The notes under the pieces: model-generated
The model's input: the letters and a program-made list of their open reading frames with translations, nothing else
The model's database searches: none
What the model was told of the DNA's origin: nothing
Assembly: GCA_003213235.1 (NCBI GenBank)
Contig: QCNJ01000008.1
Location: forward strand, 1-64,000
Origin: Prochlorococcus sp. AG-424-P18
GTDB lineage: Bacteria > Cyanobacteriota > Cyanobacteriia > PCC-6307 > Cyanobiaceae
Reading direction: 5' to 3'
DNA: 64,000 nt
Part shown: positions 17,374-27,267 of the stretch, piece by piece
Layout: every line of letters begins with the position of its first letter
Position numbering within the stretch: position 1 is the first letter of the stretch
Position numbers and translations under genes: made by a program

Positions 17374-19197
17374 ATGAGATTTTTATTTTATATTTTTATA
17401 GTTAGTCAATTAATAAATATCGTTGGTGCTTTCGCAGATAAATTTACAAAAGACTCTTCTAAAATAAATCCAATTAAATGGGAAAAAATACAAGAATATA
17501 ATTCAAATAAGTTGAAAAAGATCATATGGAAATCTTACAAAAACGATAAAAGTTATTTTCAAAATAGAATAAAAGAAAGTTCTGTAATTAAAAAACTTAA
17601 AAAGTTTAGAGAGGAAATTAAAAATAATCCTAGACAAAAACCAATTATGTCTATTCTTGAAATAGAACCTTATATGCCACTCAACACATTTCTGAATTAT
17701 GGAGATTTTCAAACTTCAGTTAGATGGAAATCATCATTTGATGGCGGTTTATCTGGAGGAACTGGGCAACAAAATCCTTCATTTGTTTTTGATTATGGAA
17801 TTTCAGATTCTTCCCAAATTAGCATTTATTTTTCTGAAGCTGATGATAAATTATATAACCCGATTAATGGCCAAATAGTAAATTACCATTGGCAAAACTA
17901 TGCTTTTTCATATAAGAAAAAATTAATAGATCAGGATGCTTTTGATTTTGGATTGTCATTAGTATCTACTCTTGAATATTGGAAGCATAGTAGTGGATCT
18001 GAAACTTCAAAAAGCATATATAATCAAAAAGATAGTTTATTCGGGAAGGATAATTTTGATAATTTAGTTGGAGCTTTATCTTTACCTATATCAAAGAATT
18101 TAAATAATAAAATTACTGCTTTAGTTGTTCCTGGGATAACATTTTTGCCTGAAAAGTTAGGTTCAAAAGGAATTGATAAAAATGCGTATGGTAATAATTT
18201 CTATATTGGAAGTGGTCTTGTTTTAGATATAGCAGAAGATCTTAACTTTCTTTTCGCATACACAATCCCTCTAGGTCCAGGTAATAATTATTTCAACAGT
18301 GATTTAAAATATTCTAGAAAGTCTTTATATAGTGTTGGTTTAGGATGGGATGTTAACCCCAAGATTGGCATTGAAGGGAAAATTACAAACTCTTATGGAG
18401 CATCCCCCTCTACTGGATTGCTTACTATCCCCTCAGATAATCGCCCACTTTATTCCGCCAATATTACATATAGACCTAATGGAGAAGATACATACCTTTC
18501 TCCTTTAAATGAAAGAGATAAATCTATAAGTAATGGCGGAATTACTGTAAGTAATGCCTTAATACCCAGAGCGGGAACTTCCCAAATTAATTTTCAATAC
18601 GATAACAAAGGAAATTTATTTGGATTTTACGGTTATTCATTATCAAATATATTCCAAGTAGAGCTTCTTAATATCGGCAGTTTTAATGGGTTAAACTTTA
18701 GCGGATATAAGAATTCAAACTTATATTCAACTTACTTAGATGAAAATAATTTTAATTTCAGGTTAGGAGGAAAATTATTATTATTTAGTCCACAAAAAAA
18801 TGATCTTTGTTGGATTGCAATAAGATCATCATTTGGAAGAAACAATTATACTAACCAAGGCTATTTATTCTCAGAATTAATAAATACTTTTAGAATTAAT
18901 AATTGGTTAACTTTAAATGTTAGTCCAAAATACTTTTTTAGTGGTGTTGAAAGTTTTGGAGGCATAGGCTTTTCAAGTTACATAAACTTATTAGATAATT
19001 TATTGCTTATTTCAGAAATAAATACTTCAATTAAAGACGATTCGGATTTTAATTCTACTCTTGCATTAAGATATTCTTTTTCTCCTGAAAAATCATTAGA
19101 TTTATATTATTCTAATGCGGCAGGAGTTCAAGATATTGGACAACTTCTTAGAGATAAAGAATATAGATTAGGAATTAAGTTGAATTTTTTATATTAA
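17374..19197 (+). CDS. Outer-membrane beta-barrel protein
   Basis: A 607-aa protein with a signal peptide (FLFYIFIVSQLINIVGAFA), a charged helical segment to about residue 105, then alternating amphipathic strands to the end. The C-terminus LGIKLNFLY ends in an aromatic residue, as barrel proteins recognised by BamA do. Repeated strand-like patterns (SVGLGWDVNPKIGIEGKI, LTLNVSPKYFFSG) support a barrel of 20 or more strands. No named porin family was recognised. It follows the acyltransferase gene after about 200 bases in which I see no gene. Confidence 0.7.
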   Translation: MRFLFYIFIVSQLINIVGAFADKFTKDSSKINPIKWEKIQEYNSNKLKKIIWKSYKNDKSYFQNRIKESSVIKKLKKFREEIKNNPRQKPIMSILEIEPYMPLNTFLNYGDFQTSVRWKSSFDGGLSGGTGQQNPSFVFDYGISDSSQISIYFSEADDKLYNPINGQIVNYHWQNYAFSYKKKLIDQDAFDFGLSLVSTLEYWKHSSGSETSKSIYNQKDSLFGKDNFDNLVGALSLPISKNLNNKITALVVPGITFLPEKLGSKGIDKNAYGNNFYIGSGLVLDIAEDLNFLFAYTIPLGPGNNYFNSDLKYSRKSLYSVGLGWDVNPKIGIEGKITNSYGASPSTGLLTIPSDNRPLYSANITYRPNGEDTYLSPLNERDKSISNGGITVSNALIPRAGTSQINFQYDNKGNLFGFYGYSLSNIFQVELLNIGSFNGLNFSGYKNSNLYSTYLDENNFNFRLGGKLLLFSPQKNDLCWIAIRSSFGRNNYTNQGYLFSELINTFRINNWLTLNVSPKYFFSGVESFGGIGFSSYINLLDNLLLISEINTSIKDDSDFNSTLALRYSFSPEKSLDLYYSNAAGVQDIGQLLRDKEYRLGIKLNFLY

Positions 19198-19206
19198 AGA
19201 AAAAAA

Positions 19207-19458
19207 TTAATTTTCCCAAAAGGGATCTGTAGTTAAAGAAACTTTTAATAAACATTCATTATCACTTTTAATATCACTTATACAAGGCCTTATTGTCTCA
19301 CCGTTAACATCTATTTCGCAAGCACCGCAACTACCTGTTAAACAACCAGTCGGAATTTCTAAGCCTACTTTTTCTGCATTAGAGAACCAATCATCTCCTT
19401 CTGAAGCATATGACTCATTATTATTTGGCCAAATAATTTTAATTTTTGAGTTCTTCAA
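19207..19458 (-). CDS. [2Fe-2S] ferredoxin, short plant-type-like
   Basis: An 83-aa iron-sulfur electron carrier. Ligand cysteines lie in PTGCLTGSCGACEIDVNG (C-X4-C-X2-C near residues 38-47), with a fourth in ETIRPCIS. It is shorter than photosynthetic ferredoxins and the fourth cysteine is close to the others, as in small adrenodoxin/bacterial forms. Its start overlaps the cobQ stop by 4 bases, so translation is probably coupled. A redox role tied to cobalamin synthesis is possible but unproven. Confidence 0.85.
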   Translation of the reverse strand: MKNSKIKIIWPNNNESYASEGDDWFSNAEKVGLEIPTGCLTGSCGACEIDVNGETIRPCISDIKSDNECLLKVSLTTDPFWEN

Positions 19459-20984
19459 TTTAATAATGTTGAGAGATTTAAATGTTTGTTAAATTCATTT
19501 GCAAGATTTTCAATTATTGATTCTCGCTTAACTTTATAAAAGCTTGTTCTTTTCTTTAATGCGGGCAATTTTTTTCTCTTCCTTATCAAATTTATATATT
19601 GATCTCTCCAAATATCATTTTCAAATATTCCATGTATATATGTTCCTGCAATAGTTCCACCTTTATTATTTTCTTTGTACCAACCTAGATTTAAGTCTTT
19701 AAAAATAGGGTTAATATTTAATGAGTTTTGAGTATTATCTAATTCGGTCTGGCCATTGTGAATTTCAAAACCACTAATTCGGGATTGGCATGGCCATAAA
19801 GATTCGGAATTGATTTGACGGGTTAATTTTTTCTCAAAGAAAGTTGTTTTTAATGGCAGTAATCCAATCCCTTTGGTTTTTTGTTCAGAATGAATTTTGG
19901 GACCCTCTTTAGAATAAGGATCTTCGAGGGTTGTTCCTAACATTTGTAAGCCTCCACAAATCCCAACTATGTTCCCATTACTATTTGAATATTCTCTTAT
20001 ATCCTGTGATAAACCTGAATTTTCAAGAAATATTTGATCTTTAATAGTTTGTTTACTCCCAGGAAGAATAATAAAGTCATATTTATTCAAGTTTTGCGAT
20101 TTTCTAATCCATTCAATTAATATTGATCCTTCATTTTCTAATGGATCAAAATCTGAAAAGTTACTTATAGATGGCAATTTTACAATTCCAACTTTGATCT
20201 CAGGATTTGAGAAATGTGATTTTCTTTCTATTAAATCTAAAGAATCTTCTGGGGGGAATGAATCATTTAACCAAGGAATAATTCCAATAACAGGGATTTT
20301 AGTTTTACTTTCTATCCATTTTTTCCCTTCTTCAAATAATGAGAGGTCCCCTCTAAATCTATTTATAATAATTCCTTTAATAAGTTTTTGTTCTTCTGGC
20401 TTCATTAGCTCAAGAGTTCCTATTATTTGTGCAAATACTCCTCCCCTTTCAATATCCGTAACCAAAATGCAATTTGCATTTAAATACTTAGCAACTCTTA
20501 AATTTGTGAGATCTCTATGAATTAAATTCATTTCTACTGGACTCCCAGCTCCTTCGATAATTAAACGGCAATTTGGGTTTTTTTTATAAATAGAACTTAG
20601 ACTTTTTTTAATGACTTCCCAACCAGGAATAAACCAATCTTGGTAGTAATTTTTAGCAGTTGTTATTCCTATACTTTTGCCAAGATGAATCACCTCACTA
20701 ATGGAATTGCCTTGTGGTTTTAATAGAATTGGGTTCATCTCTGCAGAAGGAGTTATACCACAAGCAAAAGCTTGCAGTGCTTGTGAATATGCCATCTCTC
20801 CACCTTCCCAGTCAACCCATGCGTTATTACTCATGTTTTGCCCTTTAAAAGGGATTGGCTCCTCTCCTAAATTTTTAAGAATTCTGCAAATAGCAGTAAC
20901 CGTTAGTGATTTTCCTGCTCCACTGGAAGTTCCCAGTATCATTATTGGTTTCTTTATTGTATGTAATTTCTCCGGCAACTTCAT
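19455..20984 (-). CDS. cobQ: Cobyric acid synthase
   Basis: A 509-aa enzyme that amidates side chains of adenosylcobyrinic a,c-diamide using glutamine and ATP in vitamin B12 synthesis. Seen: an N-terminal ATP-binding domain with LGTSSGAGKSLTVTAICR near residue 17 and GQNMSNNAWV, LIIEGAGSPVEMNL, and a C-terminal class I amidotransferase domain with nucleophile Cys in NIVGICGGLQMLG near 345 and catalytic His in AGTYIHGIFEND. Length is normal. Confidence 0.96.
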   Translation of the reverse strand: MKLPEKLHTIKKPIMILGTSSGAGKSLTVTAICRILKNLGEEPIPFKGQNMSNNAWVDWEGGEMAYSQALQAFACGITPSAEMNPILLKPQGNSISEVIHLGKSIGITTAKNYYQDWFIPGWEVIKKSLSSIYKKNPNCRLIIEGAGSPVEMNLIHRDLTNLRVAKYLNANCILVTDIERGGVFAQIIGTLELMKPEEQKLIKGIIINRFRGDLSLFEEGKKWIESKTKIPVIGIIPWLNDSFPPEDSLDLIERKSHFSNPEIKVGIVKLPSISNFSDFDPLENEGSILIEWIRKSQNLNKYDFIILPGSKQTIKDQIFLENSGLSQDIREYSNSNGNIVGICGGLQMLGTTLEDPYSKEGPKIHSEQKTKGIGLLPLKTTFFEKKLTRQINSESLWPCQSRISGFEIHNGQTELDNTQNSLNINPIFKDLNLGWYKENNKGGTIAGTYIHGIFENDIWRDQYINLIRKRKKLPALKKRTSFYKVKRESIIENLANEFNKHLNLSTLLN

Positions 20985-21050
20985 TCGTAATTTTTATTAA
21001 TTTTGAAATTTATTAATTATTAAACTGAATTATAATTTGTTAAAAAATTT

Positions 21051-21662
21051 GTGTTAATTCTAGCCTCTGCTTCTCAATCTAGAAAGAAATTACTTGAAAA
21101 TTGTCAAATTGAATTTATTCAAATATCAAGTAACTTTGATGAAACTACTATTCAAGAAAAGAATATATTTAATTTGGCTTTGGAGTTATCTTTTCAAAAG
21201 GCCAATAGTTTATCTGAAAATATTCAGAACATATCATTTCCTAAAGAATCTAATTATGGTTCTTTAGAAATACTTGGGTGCGATTCAATTTTTGAATTTA
21301 AAGGAGAAGCTTATGGAAAGCCATATAGTAAAGAGGAGGCATTTATTAGATGGAAAAAAATGTCTGGAGAATTTGGATTTTTACATACTGGTCATACTCT
21401 AATATTTGGGGATTTTGATTCAACTTCCAAAATTTTTAAAATCACTGAAATAATAAAAAAAACAGTAAGTTCAACAGTTTATTTTTCTAATTTGGAAGAT
21501 TGGGAAATCAAGAGTTATGTAGATACAAATGAACCTCTATATTGCGCTGGAGGATTTGCCTTGGAAGGTATAGGCGGTAAATATATAGAAAAAATAGATG
21601 GTTGTTTCAGTAATGTAATGGGTTTAAGTTTGCCATGGCTCAGAGAAAATTTATATAGATAA
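21051..21662 (+). CDS. maf: Maf-family nucleotide pyrophosphatase
   Basis: A 203-aa Maf/YhdE-type house-cleaning enzyme that hydrolyses non-canonical or damaged nucleoside triphosphates. Seen: [19 protein letters not shown] at the start (substrate-binding S-X-S-R-X-X-L-L), [17 protein letters not shown] near residue 77, and a late [21 protein letters not shown] plus NVMGLSLP. The start is GTG at 21051; the SASQSR motif lies immediately after, so no earlier start is needed. Confidence 0.92.
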   Translation: MLILASASQSRKKLLENCQIEFIQISSNFDETTIQEKNIFNLALELSFQKANSLSENIQNISFPKESNYGSLEILGCDSIFEFKGEAYGKPYSKEEAFIRWKKMSGEFGFLHTGHTLIFGDFDSTSKIFKITEIIKKTVSSTVYFSNLEDWEIKSYVDTNEPLYCAGGFALEGIGGKYIEKIDGCFSNVMGLSLPWLRENLYR

Positions 21663-21673
21663 TAAAATTGAGC

Positions 21674-21705
21674 AAAAAAAAACCCTATCGATAGATAGGG
21701 CTTTT
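21674..21705. terminator. Bidirectional terminator between maf and psbC
   Basis: A 7-bp perfect stem CCCTATC/GATAGGG with loop GATA. On the minus strand it is followed by about nine U residues, a strong terminator for the psbD-psbC transcript; on the plus strand it is followed by CTTTTA, a weaker one for maf. Confidence 0.85.
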
Positions 21706-21718
21706 ATTGAAGAAGAAA

Positions 21719-23101
21719 TTAATCTAAATCAGGCATTTCTAGAGCCGGTTCACTCTTTCTGTCGATTCCTTTTTCGAAACCAGCAGCGGCTGCTCTAGCA
21801 CGACCAGCATGCCAAAGGTGACCAATGAATGTAAACCATCCTAGGAAGAATTGAGCTGCAGCTAACCATTGTCTTAGGTTAACAAAATTAACAGCATTAG
21901 GCTCTGTAATAATTCCACCAACAGAGTTAATGGAAGCGTTAGGAGCATGAGTCATATATTCAGCAGCTCTTCTTACCTGCCAAGGCTGAATATCATTTTG
22001 AATTTTTTCAAGGCTCAATCCGTTAGGACCCCTTAAAGGTTCTAACCATGGACCTCTGAAATCCCAAAATCTCATTGTTTCACCACCAAATATAATTTCA
22101 CCAGTAGGAGATCTCATGAGATACTTACCTAGACCTGTTGGACCCATTGTTGAACCGACGTTAGCTCCAATTCTTTGATCTCTCACAAGGAAAGTAAAGC
22201 TTTGAGCCTGTGAAGCTTCAGCATTAGTTGGACCATAAAATTCTGAAGGGTAAGCAGTATTGTTAAACCAGATGAATGTTGAGGCAATAAAACTTGCTAC
22301 GCAAATTCCGCCAAGAGCATAGCTTAATAAACCTTCACCATTCCAGATGAATGCTCTTCTTGCCCACCCAAAAGGTTTGGTAAAGATATGGAATATTCCT
22401 CCAATAATTGCAGTAATACCCACATAAACATGTCCACCAACAATATCTTCAATGGAGTTGACACCGATTATGGAACCAGCTCCTCCCCATGGAGATCTGA
22501 ATAGATAACCAAGAATAACTCTTGGGTCTAAAGTTGGATTTACAAGTCTAACTTCACCACCACCTGGTGCCCATGTGTCATATGCACCGCCAATAAAACA
22601 CCAGTTAACTGACCATGCTAATGCACCTACACCTAAAACAATCAAATGATATCCGAGGATATTTGTCATTTGATTTTTATCTCTCCAATCGGTTGAGAAA
22701 AATGGAAAATCTTCCTCTAGTTTTTCCGGACCTGCTAATGAATGGTAAATACCACCAAAACCAAGTACAGCGGAAGCTATTAAGTGAACCACACCTGCTT
22801 GGAAGAAAGGCATGATATCAGTAACTTCACCACCAGGGCCTATTCCATAACCAAACATTGCGACGTGTGGCATACAGATTAAACCTTGCTCCCACATTGG
22901 TTTATCAAAAGTAAAATGATTAACCTCAAAGAGCATCATTGCTCCCGCCCAAAAGACTATTAGTCCAGAGTGAGCAATGTGAGCTCCTAATAAACGTCCA
23001 GATAAATTGATTAATCTAGCGTTACCTACATACCAGGCATAACCAGTTTCTTCAATACTTTGGTTTGGAGCTCTTAATAAATTATTAAAGGGCGTTTCCA
23101 C
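21719..23101 (-). CDS. psbC: Photosystem II CP43 protein
   Basis: Core chlorophyll-binding antenna protein of photosystem II (460 aa from the chosen start). Six membrane helices carry chlorophyll-binding histidines; seen are the start [25 protein letters not shown], and the large lumenal loop with [20 protein letters not shown] chose the GTG at 23101, the conserved psbC start, which lies inside psbD and has an AGGAGG box about nine bases upstream. The gene overlaps the psbD end by 17 bases, the classic arrangement. Confidence 0.97.
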   Translation of the reverse strand: METPFNNLLRAPNQSIEETGYAWYVGNARLINLSGRLLGAHIAHSGLIVFWAGAMMLFEVNHFTFDKPMWEQGLICMPHVAMFGYGIGPGGEVTDIMPFFQAGVVHLIASAVLGFGGIYHSLAGPEKLEEDFPFFSTDWRDKNQMTNILGYHLIVLGVGALAWSVNWCFIGGAYDTWAPGGGEVRLVNPTLDPRVILGYLFRSPWGGAGSIIGVNSIEDIVGGHVYVGITAIIGGIFHIFTKPFGWARRAFIWNGEGLLSYALGGICVASFIASTFIWFNNTAYPSEFYGPTNAEASQAQSFTFLVRDQRIGANVGSTMGPTGLGKYLMRSPTGEIIFGGETMRFWDFRGPWLEPLRGPNGLSLEKIQNDIQPWQVRRAAEYMTHAPNASINSVGGIITEPNAVNFVNLRQWLAAAQFFLGWFTFIGHLWHAGRARAAAAGFEKGIDRKSEPALEMPDLD

Positions 23102-24161
23102 GTGGAAGAACCTCCTCAGGGAATACAAAGTTTTCGTGTGGTTGATCCACAGAAGACATCCATGCTCGCATACCTTCGTTCAAAAGTATATTTTTTGTAT
23201 AGAAAGTTTCAAATTCTGGATCTTCTGCTGCACGGATTTCTTGGCTTACGAAATCATAAGCTCTTAAGTTTAGTGCTAAACCTACAATACCAATTGAAGA
23301 TGTCCACATACCCATAACAGGTACAAATAGCATCAAGAAATGTAAGAAACGCTTGTTTGAGAAAGCAATACCGAAGATTTGACTCCAGAATCTATTCGCT
23401 GTAATCATTGAATAGGTTTCTTCTTCTTGAGTTGGGTCAAAAGCTCTAAATGTTGAACTTTGAACCTTACCATCTGTATAAATACTTGTATCTTCATATA
23501 AAGTATTTTGTACTGTAGCTCCATGGATAGCGCAAAGTAGAGCCCCACCAAGAATTCCAGCAACACCCATCATGTGGAATGGATTTAAAGTTATATTGTG
23601 AAAACCTTGAATGAACAGAATGTAACGGAAGATTGCTGCAACTCCGAATGAAGGAGCAAAAAACCAACTATGCTGTCCTAAAGGATAAATAAGGAAAATA
23701 CTTGTGAATACTGCAATTACTGCTGAGAATGCTAAAGCATTGTATGGTCTGATTCCAACAAGGCCAGCAATTTCAAATTGACGAAGCATAAAGCCAATTA
23801 GGCCAAATACTCCATGTAATGCAACGAAGTTCCAAAGTCCACCAAGCTGTAGCCATCTTACGAAACTACCTTGGGCTTCAGGACCCCATAAAAATAGAAG
23901 ACTGTGTCCCATGGCATCACCAGGGGTACTTACAGCTGCTGTTAAAAAGTTACAACCTTCAAGGTATGAGCTTGCAACTCCGTGTGTGTACCAAGAGGTA
24001 ACAAATGTTGTTCCAACAAACCAACCACCTATTGCTAAATATGCACAAGGAAGTAGAAGTAGTCCGGACCAACCAATAAATACAAAGCGGTCGCGCTTCA
24101 ACCAATCATCGAGGACATCAAACCATCCTCTTTGTGGGGCGCTACCAACTGCGATCGTCAT
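23085..24161 (-). CDS. psbD: Photosystem II D2 protein
   Basis: D2 reaction-centre subunit (358 aa, slightly longer than the usual 352), which with D1 binds P680, the pheophytins, the plastoquinone QA and the non-haem iron. Five membrane helices. Seen: [20 protein letters not shown] at the N-terminus, the [11 protein letters not shown] segment, [15 protein letters not shown], and [17 protein letters not shown] with helix IV His. First gene of the psbD-psbC operon, read away from ycf4. Confidence 0.98.
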   Translation of the reverse strand: MTIAVGSAPQRGWFDVLDDWLKRDRFVFIGWSGLLLLPCAYLAIGGWFVGTTFVTSWYTHGVASSYLEGCNFLTAAVSTPGDAMGHSLLFLWGPEAQGSFVRWLQLGGLWNFVALHGVFGLIGFMLRQFEIAGLVGIRPYNALAFSAVIAVFTSIFLIYPLGQHSWFFAPSFGVAAIFRYILFIQGFHNITLNPFHMMGVAGILGGALLCAIHGATVQNTLYEDTSIYTDGKVQSSTFRAFDPTQEEETYSMITANRFWSQIFGIAFSNKRFLHFLMLFVPVMGMWTSSIGIVGLALNLRAYDFVSQEIRAAEDPEFETFYTKNILLNEGMRAWMSSVDQPHENFVFPEEVLPRGNAL

Positions 24162-24343
24162 GAGAAATCGTTTTTAGCTTCGGGATACGCAGTGACTGTA
24201 ACAAAGATTGAGAGTAATGTGGGGAAATATTTGTATATCTGAAATGCCTTGTAAAGCTTTCCTGACTTTTTTATTAAAAATTAGGTAAGAATACTCCCTT
24301 AGTTTGTTAAATTATCTGAATTAGGCTCTAAAAAAAGATAAAA

Positions 24344-24901
24344 ATGAATTCAGACCTCACGTCTTTCGATAAAATCGAACAAAAAATTAGTGGATCAAGA
24401 AAAATCTCCAATTATATCATCGGTGGGATGTTAACGATTGGGGGTATTGGGTTCCTTTTAGCCTCTTTATCAAGTTACACAGGGAGGGATCTATTACCTC
24501 TTGGGAATCCATCAAGTTTATTATTTATCCCTCAAGGAATAATAATGGGAGCATACGGAGTAATAGCTAATTTATTGAATTTTTATTTATGGTATTTGGT
24601 TTACATAAACTTTGGTTCAGGTAGTAATTATTTTGATAAATCCTCTAAATCTGTAGAAATAAAAAGAAAGGGATTATTTAAAGATATTGAAGTTAAATTG
24701 AATTTTGATGAAATTAAATCCGTTAAGCTGGATATAAGTGAGGGATTTAATCCTAGAAGAAGAATTGCTTTAGTATTAAAAGGTAGAAAAAAACCTCTCC
24801 CTCTAAGCGGGGCAGGTGAACTTAAACCTCTTCTTCAAGTTGAAGAAGAGGGAGCCCGTCTGGCTAAATTTTTGAACGTTAATTTGGAGGGTCTAAAATA
24901 A
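24344..24901 (+). CDS. ycf4: Photosystem I assembly protein Ycf4
   Basis: A 185-aa thylakoid membrane protein that helps assemble photosystem I. Two hydrophobic segments near the N-terminus (NYIIGGMLTIGGIGFLLASL and LLFIPQGIIMGAYGVIANLL), then a soluble domain containing GFNPRRRIALVLKGRKKPLPL and PLLQVEEEGARLAKFLNV. It is divergent from psbD, sharing about 180 bases of upstream DNA. A cyclophilin gene begins at or just after its stop codon. Confidence 0.93.
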   Translation: MNSDLTSFDKIEQKISGSRKISNYIIGGMLTIGGIGFLLASLSSYTGRDLLPLGNPSSLLFIPQGIIMGAYGVIANLLNFYLWYLVYINFGSGSNYFDKSSKSVEIKRKGLFKDIEVKLNFDEIKSVKLDISEGFNPRRRIALVLKGRKKPLPLSGAGELKPLLQVEEEGARLAKFLNVNLEGLK

Positions 24902-24942
24902 AAAAAAAATATTTTTTTAAAATATTATCTTGCATACAGGTT

Positions 24943-25557
24943 TTGTTCTTGATACAAGCTTGTAATTTAAAAAATGAGATTGATTCAAATTATTACTGCC
25001 AAAAACTTAAATTAAGTTGTATCAAAGAGAATAAAATAGCACTTTTTAAAACTTCAAAAGGTGATTTTGAGGTTAAATTATTTGGAGAGGATAACCCTGT
25101 AACAGTATCTAACTTTATTGAAAACATTAATAATAGTATTTATGAAGATCAAAAATTTTATAAAATAATAAATTATTCTCAACTAAAATTTGTCCACGGG
25201 GGTGTTAATTGGGAAAATTCATTTTTTATTGAACGAAATCAAACATTAAATAAGGGAACGCCTTCAATACCCTTAGAAATAAAGTTCCAAAAAGAAATTA
25301 AACCAAGATACAAGTATTTAATAAAAACTCCTTCAGAAGCTGAGAATTTAGCTAATACTTTTGAGAGTGGTTCAATCGCCATGGTTAAGAGTGGTAAGAA
25401 CAACTCTTCATCTACTGAATTTTTTTTTGTGACTAATAAAATTCCAGAACTAGATGGAAGATATTCAATTTTTGGAAAAATAATTAATGGATTAGATGTA
25501 CTTAAAAAAATTGAGAAAGAAGACTTTATTAAGGAGGTAAAAATATTAAATTTCTAA
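24943..25557 (+). CDS. Cyclophilin-type peptidyl-prolyl isomerase, probable lipoprotein
   Basis: Cyclophilin-domain protein with [31 protein letters not shown] and [20 protein letters not shown] followed by [20 protein letters not shown]. The listed TTG start leaves only MFLIQAC before the domain. Upstream the frame stays open and reads [20 protein letters not shown] then Cys: a complete lipoprotein signal peptide with a lipobox. The only start-like codon that includes it is ATA at 24898, seven bases after a GGAGG and overlapping the ycf4 stop. The mature protein would be a membrane-anchored folding helper. Confidence 0.8.
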   Translation: MFLIQACNLKNEIDSNYYCQKLKLSCIKENKIALFKTSKGDFEVKLFGEDNPVTVSNFIENINNSIYEDQKFYKIINYSQLKFVHGGVNWENSFFIERNQTLNKGTPSIPLEIKFQKEIKPRYKYLIKTPSEAENLANTFESGSIAMVKSGKNNSSSTEFFFVTNKIPELDGRYSIFGKIINGLDVLKKIEKEDFIKEVKILNF

Positions 25558-26070
25558 AGAATATTTGTTGATTTTCAACATTTCTGTATTAACTCCTGAG
25601 GAGCGTTTAAGTGCAACCTTACCAGTTCTTGCTATTTCAAGGATGCCATATGGCTCGAGCAATTTCTCTAGAGCAACTAATTTCCCAGGATCTCCAACTA
25701 CCTCAAGAGTTAAAGCTATATCTGATACATCAACAACTTTTGCACGGAAAATCTGCACTATATCTAAGATATTACTCCGGGTGTCTTCTTTCGATGAAAC
25801 TTTTAGCAACATCAATTCCCTCTCAACAGCAGCGAGATTAGTGAAATCTACAACTCCCAGAACATTAAATAACTTATTTAGTTGCTTAGTCATTTGTTGA
25901 AGAGTTTCATCATCACCTTCAACAACCATGGTTAACCTTGAAATACCTTTGGATTCTGCAGGGCCTACTGCAAGGCTATCAATGTTGAAGCCCCTTCTCG
26001 CAAATAAGCCTGAAATTCTACTCAAAGCCCCAGATTCGTCTTCTACAAGAACTGACAATGTATGTTTCAT
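25546..26070 (-). CDS. ilvH: Acetolactate synthase small (regulatory) subunit
   Basis: A 174-aa regulatory subunit of acetolactate synthase, first enzyme of branched-chain amino-acid synthesis; it binds valine through an ACT domain. Seen: the ACT start [33 protein letters not shown], a central [13 protein letters not shown], and the C-terminal domain ending [18 protein letters not shown]. It converges with the cyclophilin gene, overlapping by 12 bases, and sits 2 bases after the hydrolase gene on the same strand. Confidence 0.95.
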   Translation of the reverse strand: MKHTLSVLVEDESGALSRISGLFARRGFNIDSLAVGPAESKGISRLTMVVEGDDETLQQMTKQLNKLFNVLGVVDFTNLAAVERELMLLKVSSKEDTRSNILDIVQIFRAKVVDVSDIALTLEVVGDPGKLVALEKLLEPYGILEIARTGKVALKRSSGVNTEMLKINKYSLEI

Positions 26071-26072
26071 AT

Positions 26073-27035
26073 TTAAAAAGTTTTTAAATCTCTAATCCAT
26101 TCATAAGAGATTCGATTGAATACCGAAGGATCTTCATCATGGATACAATGCCCTGAATTGGATACTATTTTTAATTTTACCCATCTATGAAAATTTGCAA
26201 TCTTTTTACCAAGAAACAAAGGTATGAAATTATCTTTTTCTCCCCAAATCAATAAAAAAGGAACTTTTTTTGTGGCACTAAGTTTTCTTAAAAGGTAAGA
26301 AGCTTTAAATTTTTCATCTCTTGAAGACATCCCAATACACATTGCTCTTAATGATCTAGCTGATGTTCTTCTTAAAACTGGTTTTGTCACCAAATCTATT
26401 AGTTCGCGATCAATATTATTTTTTTTGAAATATGCAGAATTTAGACCCAGTTTTATTCCCCCTAATTTTGTAATTAAAAATAAAATAATCTCCAAAGGGA
26501 AAAATATAAAAAATATCGTAATGAAACCATCTTGAAATTTTTTAAATAATGATTTTTTTGGTATTAACTTTTTATTTTCTTGAATTGGATCTGGCAGAGG
26601 CGATGCAATAACTGTTGCAATCTGATCCTCAAAAGAAACAGCACATGTTAGAGCCACTAATGATCCAAGGGAATTGCCAATAAGAATTACTTTCCTAGAA
26701 TTCTTTGGTCTTATCACCTGTTTAATAAAGTCTTTCACTTGATTACACCAAATTTCGTTATTTAATTTTCCAATTTGTATTATCCCAGGTTGATCCGATT
26801 CTCCAAACCCTATTAAATCTAAAGAATATGAGGCAAAATTCCTTTGTGAGAAATATTCTAAATTGTTCCTCCAATGTTTTCGACTGGCGCCAAATCCATG
26901 GATAAAGATAATTGGGATTTCATTGTTTTCTCCTGAAACACTCCAACAAACTTTAAAACCATTCCAATTCCAGTAATTAGAAAAATTAACATTTTCTTTT
27001 TTAAATTTATTATTCATATTTTCAAAAATTTTCAA
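26073..27035 (-). CDS. Alpha/beta-fold hydrolase
   Basis: A 320-aa alpha/beta hydrolase. Seen: oxyanion-region [19 protein letters not shown] near residue 38, [12 protein letters not shown], nucleophile elbow [12 protein letters not shown] with Ser near 122, acid [12 protein letters not shown], and catalytic His in [11 protein letters not shown] near 296. A basic hydrophobic insert ([20 protein letters not shown]) could bind membrane. Substrate unknown. It is two bases from ilvH and probably co-transcribed with it. Confidence 0.82.
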   Translation of the reverse strand: MKIFENMNNKFKKENVNFSNYWNWNGFKVCWSVSGENNEIPIIFIHGFGASRKHWRNNLEYFSQRNFASYSLDLIGFGESDQPGIIQIGKLNNEIWCNQVKDFIKQVIRPKNSRKVILIGNSLGSLVALTCAVSFEDQIATVIASPLPDPIQENKKLIPKKSLFKKFQDGFITIFFIFFPLEIILFLITKLGGIKLGLNSAYFKKNNIDRELIDLVTKPVLRRTSARSLRAMCIGMSSRDEKFKASYLLRKLSATKKVPFLLIWGEKDNFIPLFLGKKIANFHRWVKLKIVSNSGHCIHDEDPSVFNRISYEWIRDLKTF

Positions 27036-27110
27036 GATATTTGCATTATCTACTTTTTTAACAAATAAATGTATATTGAATGTAAATTATAGTAATCATT
27101 AAATTTTACT

Positions 27111-27209
27111 ATGGCAAAAGAAATTTTTAGTATTGCGGCAGTTTTTTGGATATTAATACCAATAGGATTGGTTGGTGGTGCTTTATTATTAAAGTTTCAA
27201 GGAGATTGA
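27111..27209 (+). CDS. petM: Cytochrome b6f complex subunit PetM
   Basis: A 32-aa single-helix subunit of cytochrome b6f. The sequence [19 protein letters not shown], then a glycine-rich helix end and FQGD, is the PetM signature in cyanobacteria. The length matches exactly. It is too short for usual gene calling. Encoded divergently from the hydrolase and just upstream of ycf39. Confidence 0.93.
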
Positions 27210-27267
27210 TTCTCACGAACACCTCACAAATTGAGTTATGGTCTACAGGTTAAGTAAATCTTAAAAT

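Noticed and set aside
23102-23128. Longer N-terminus for psbC
   Set aside because: The upstream codons lie deep in psbD, and the conserved start is the GTG at 23101 with an AGGAGG box before it.
25565-25900. Plus-strand open frames opposite ilvH
   Set aside because: Antisense shadow of a conserved ACT-domain gene.
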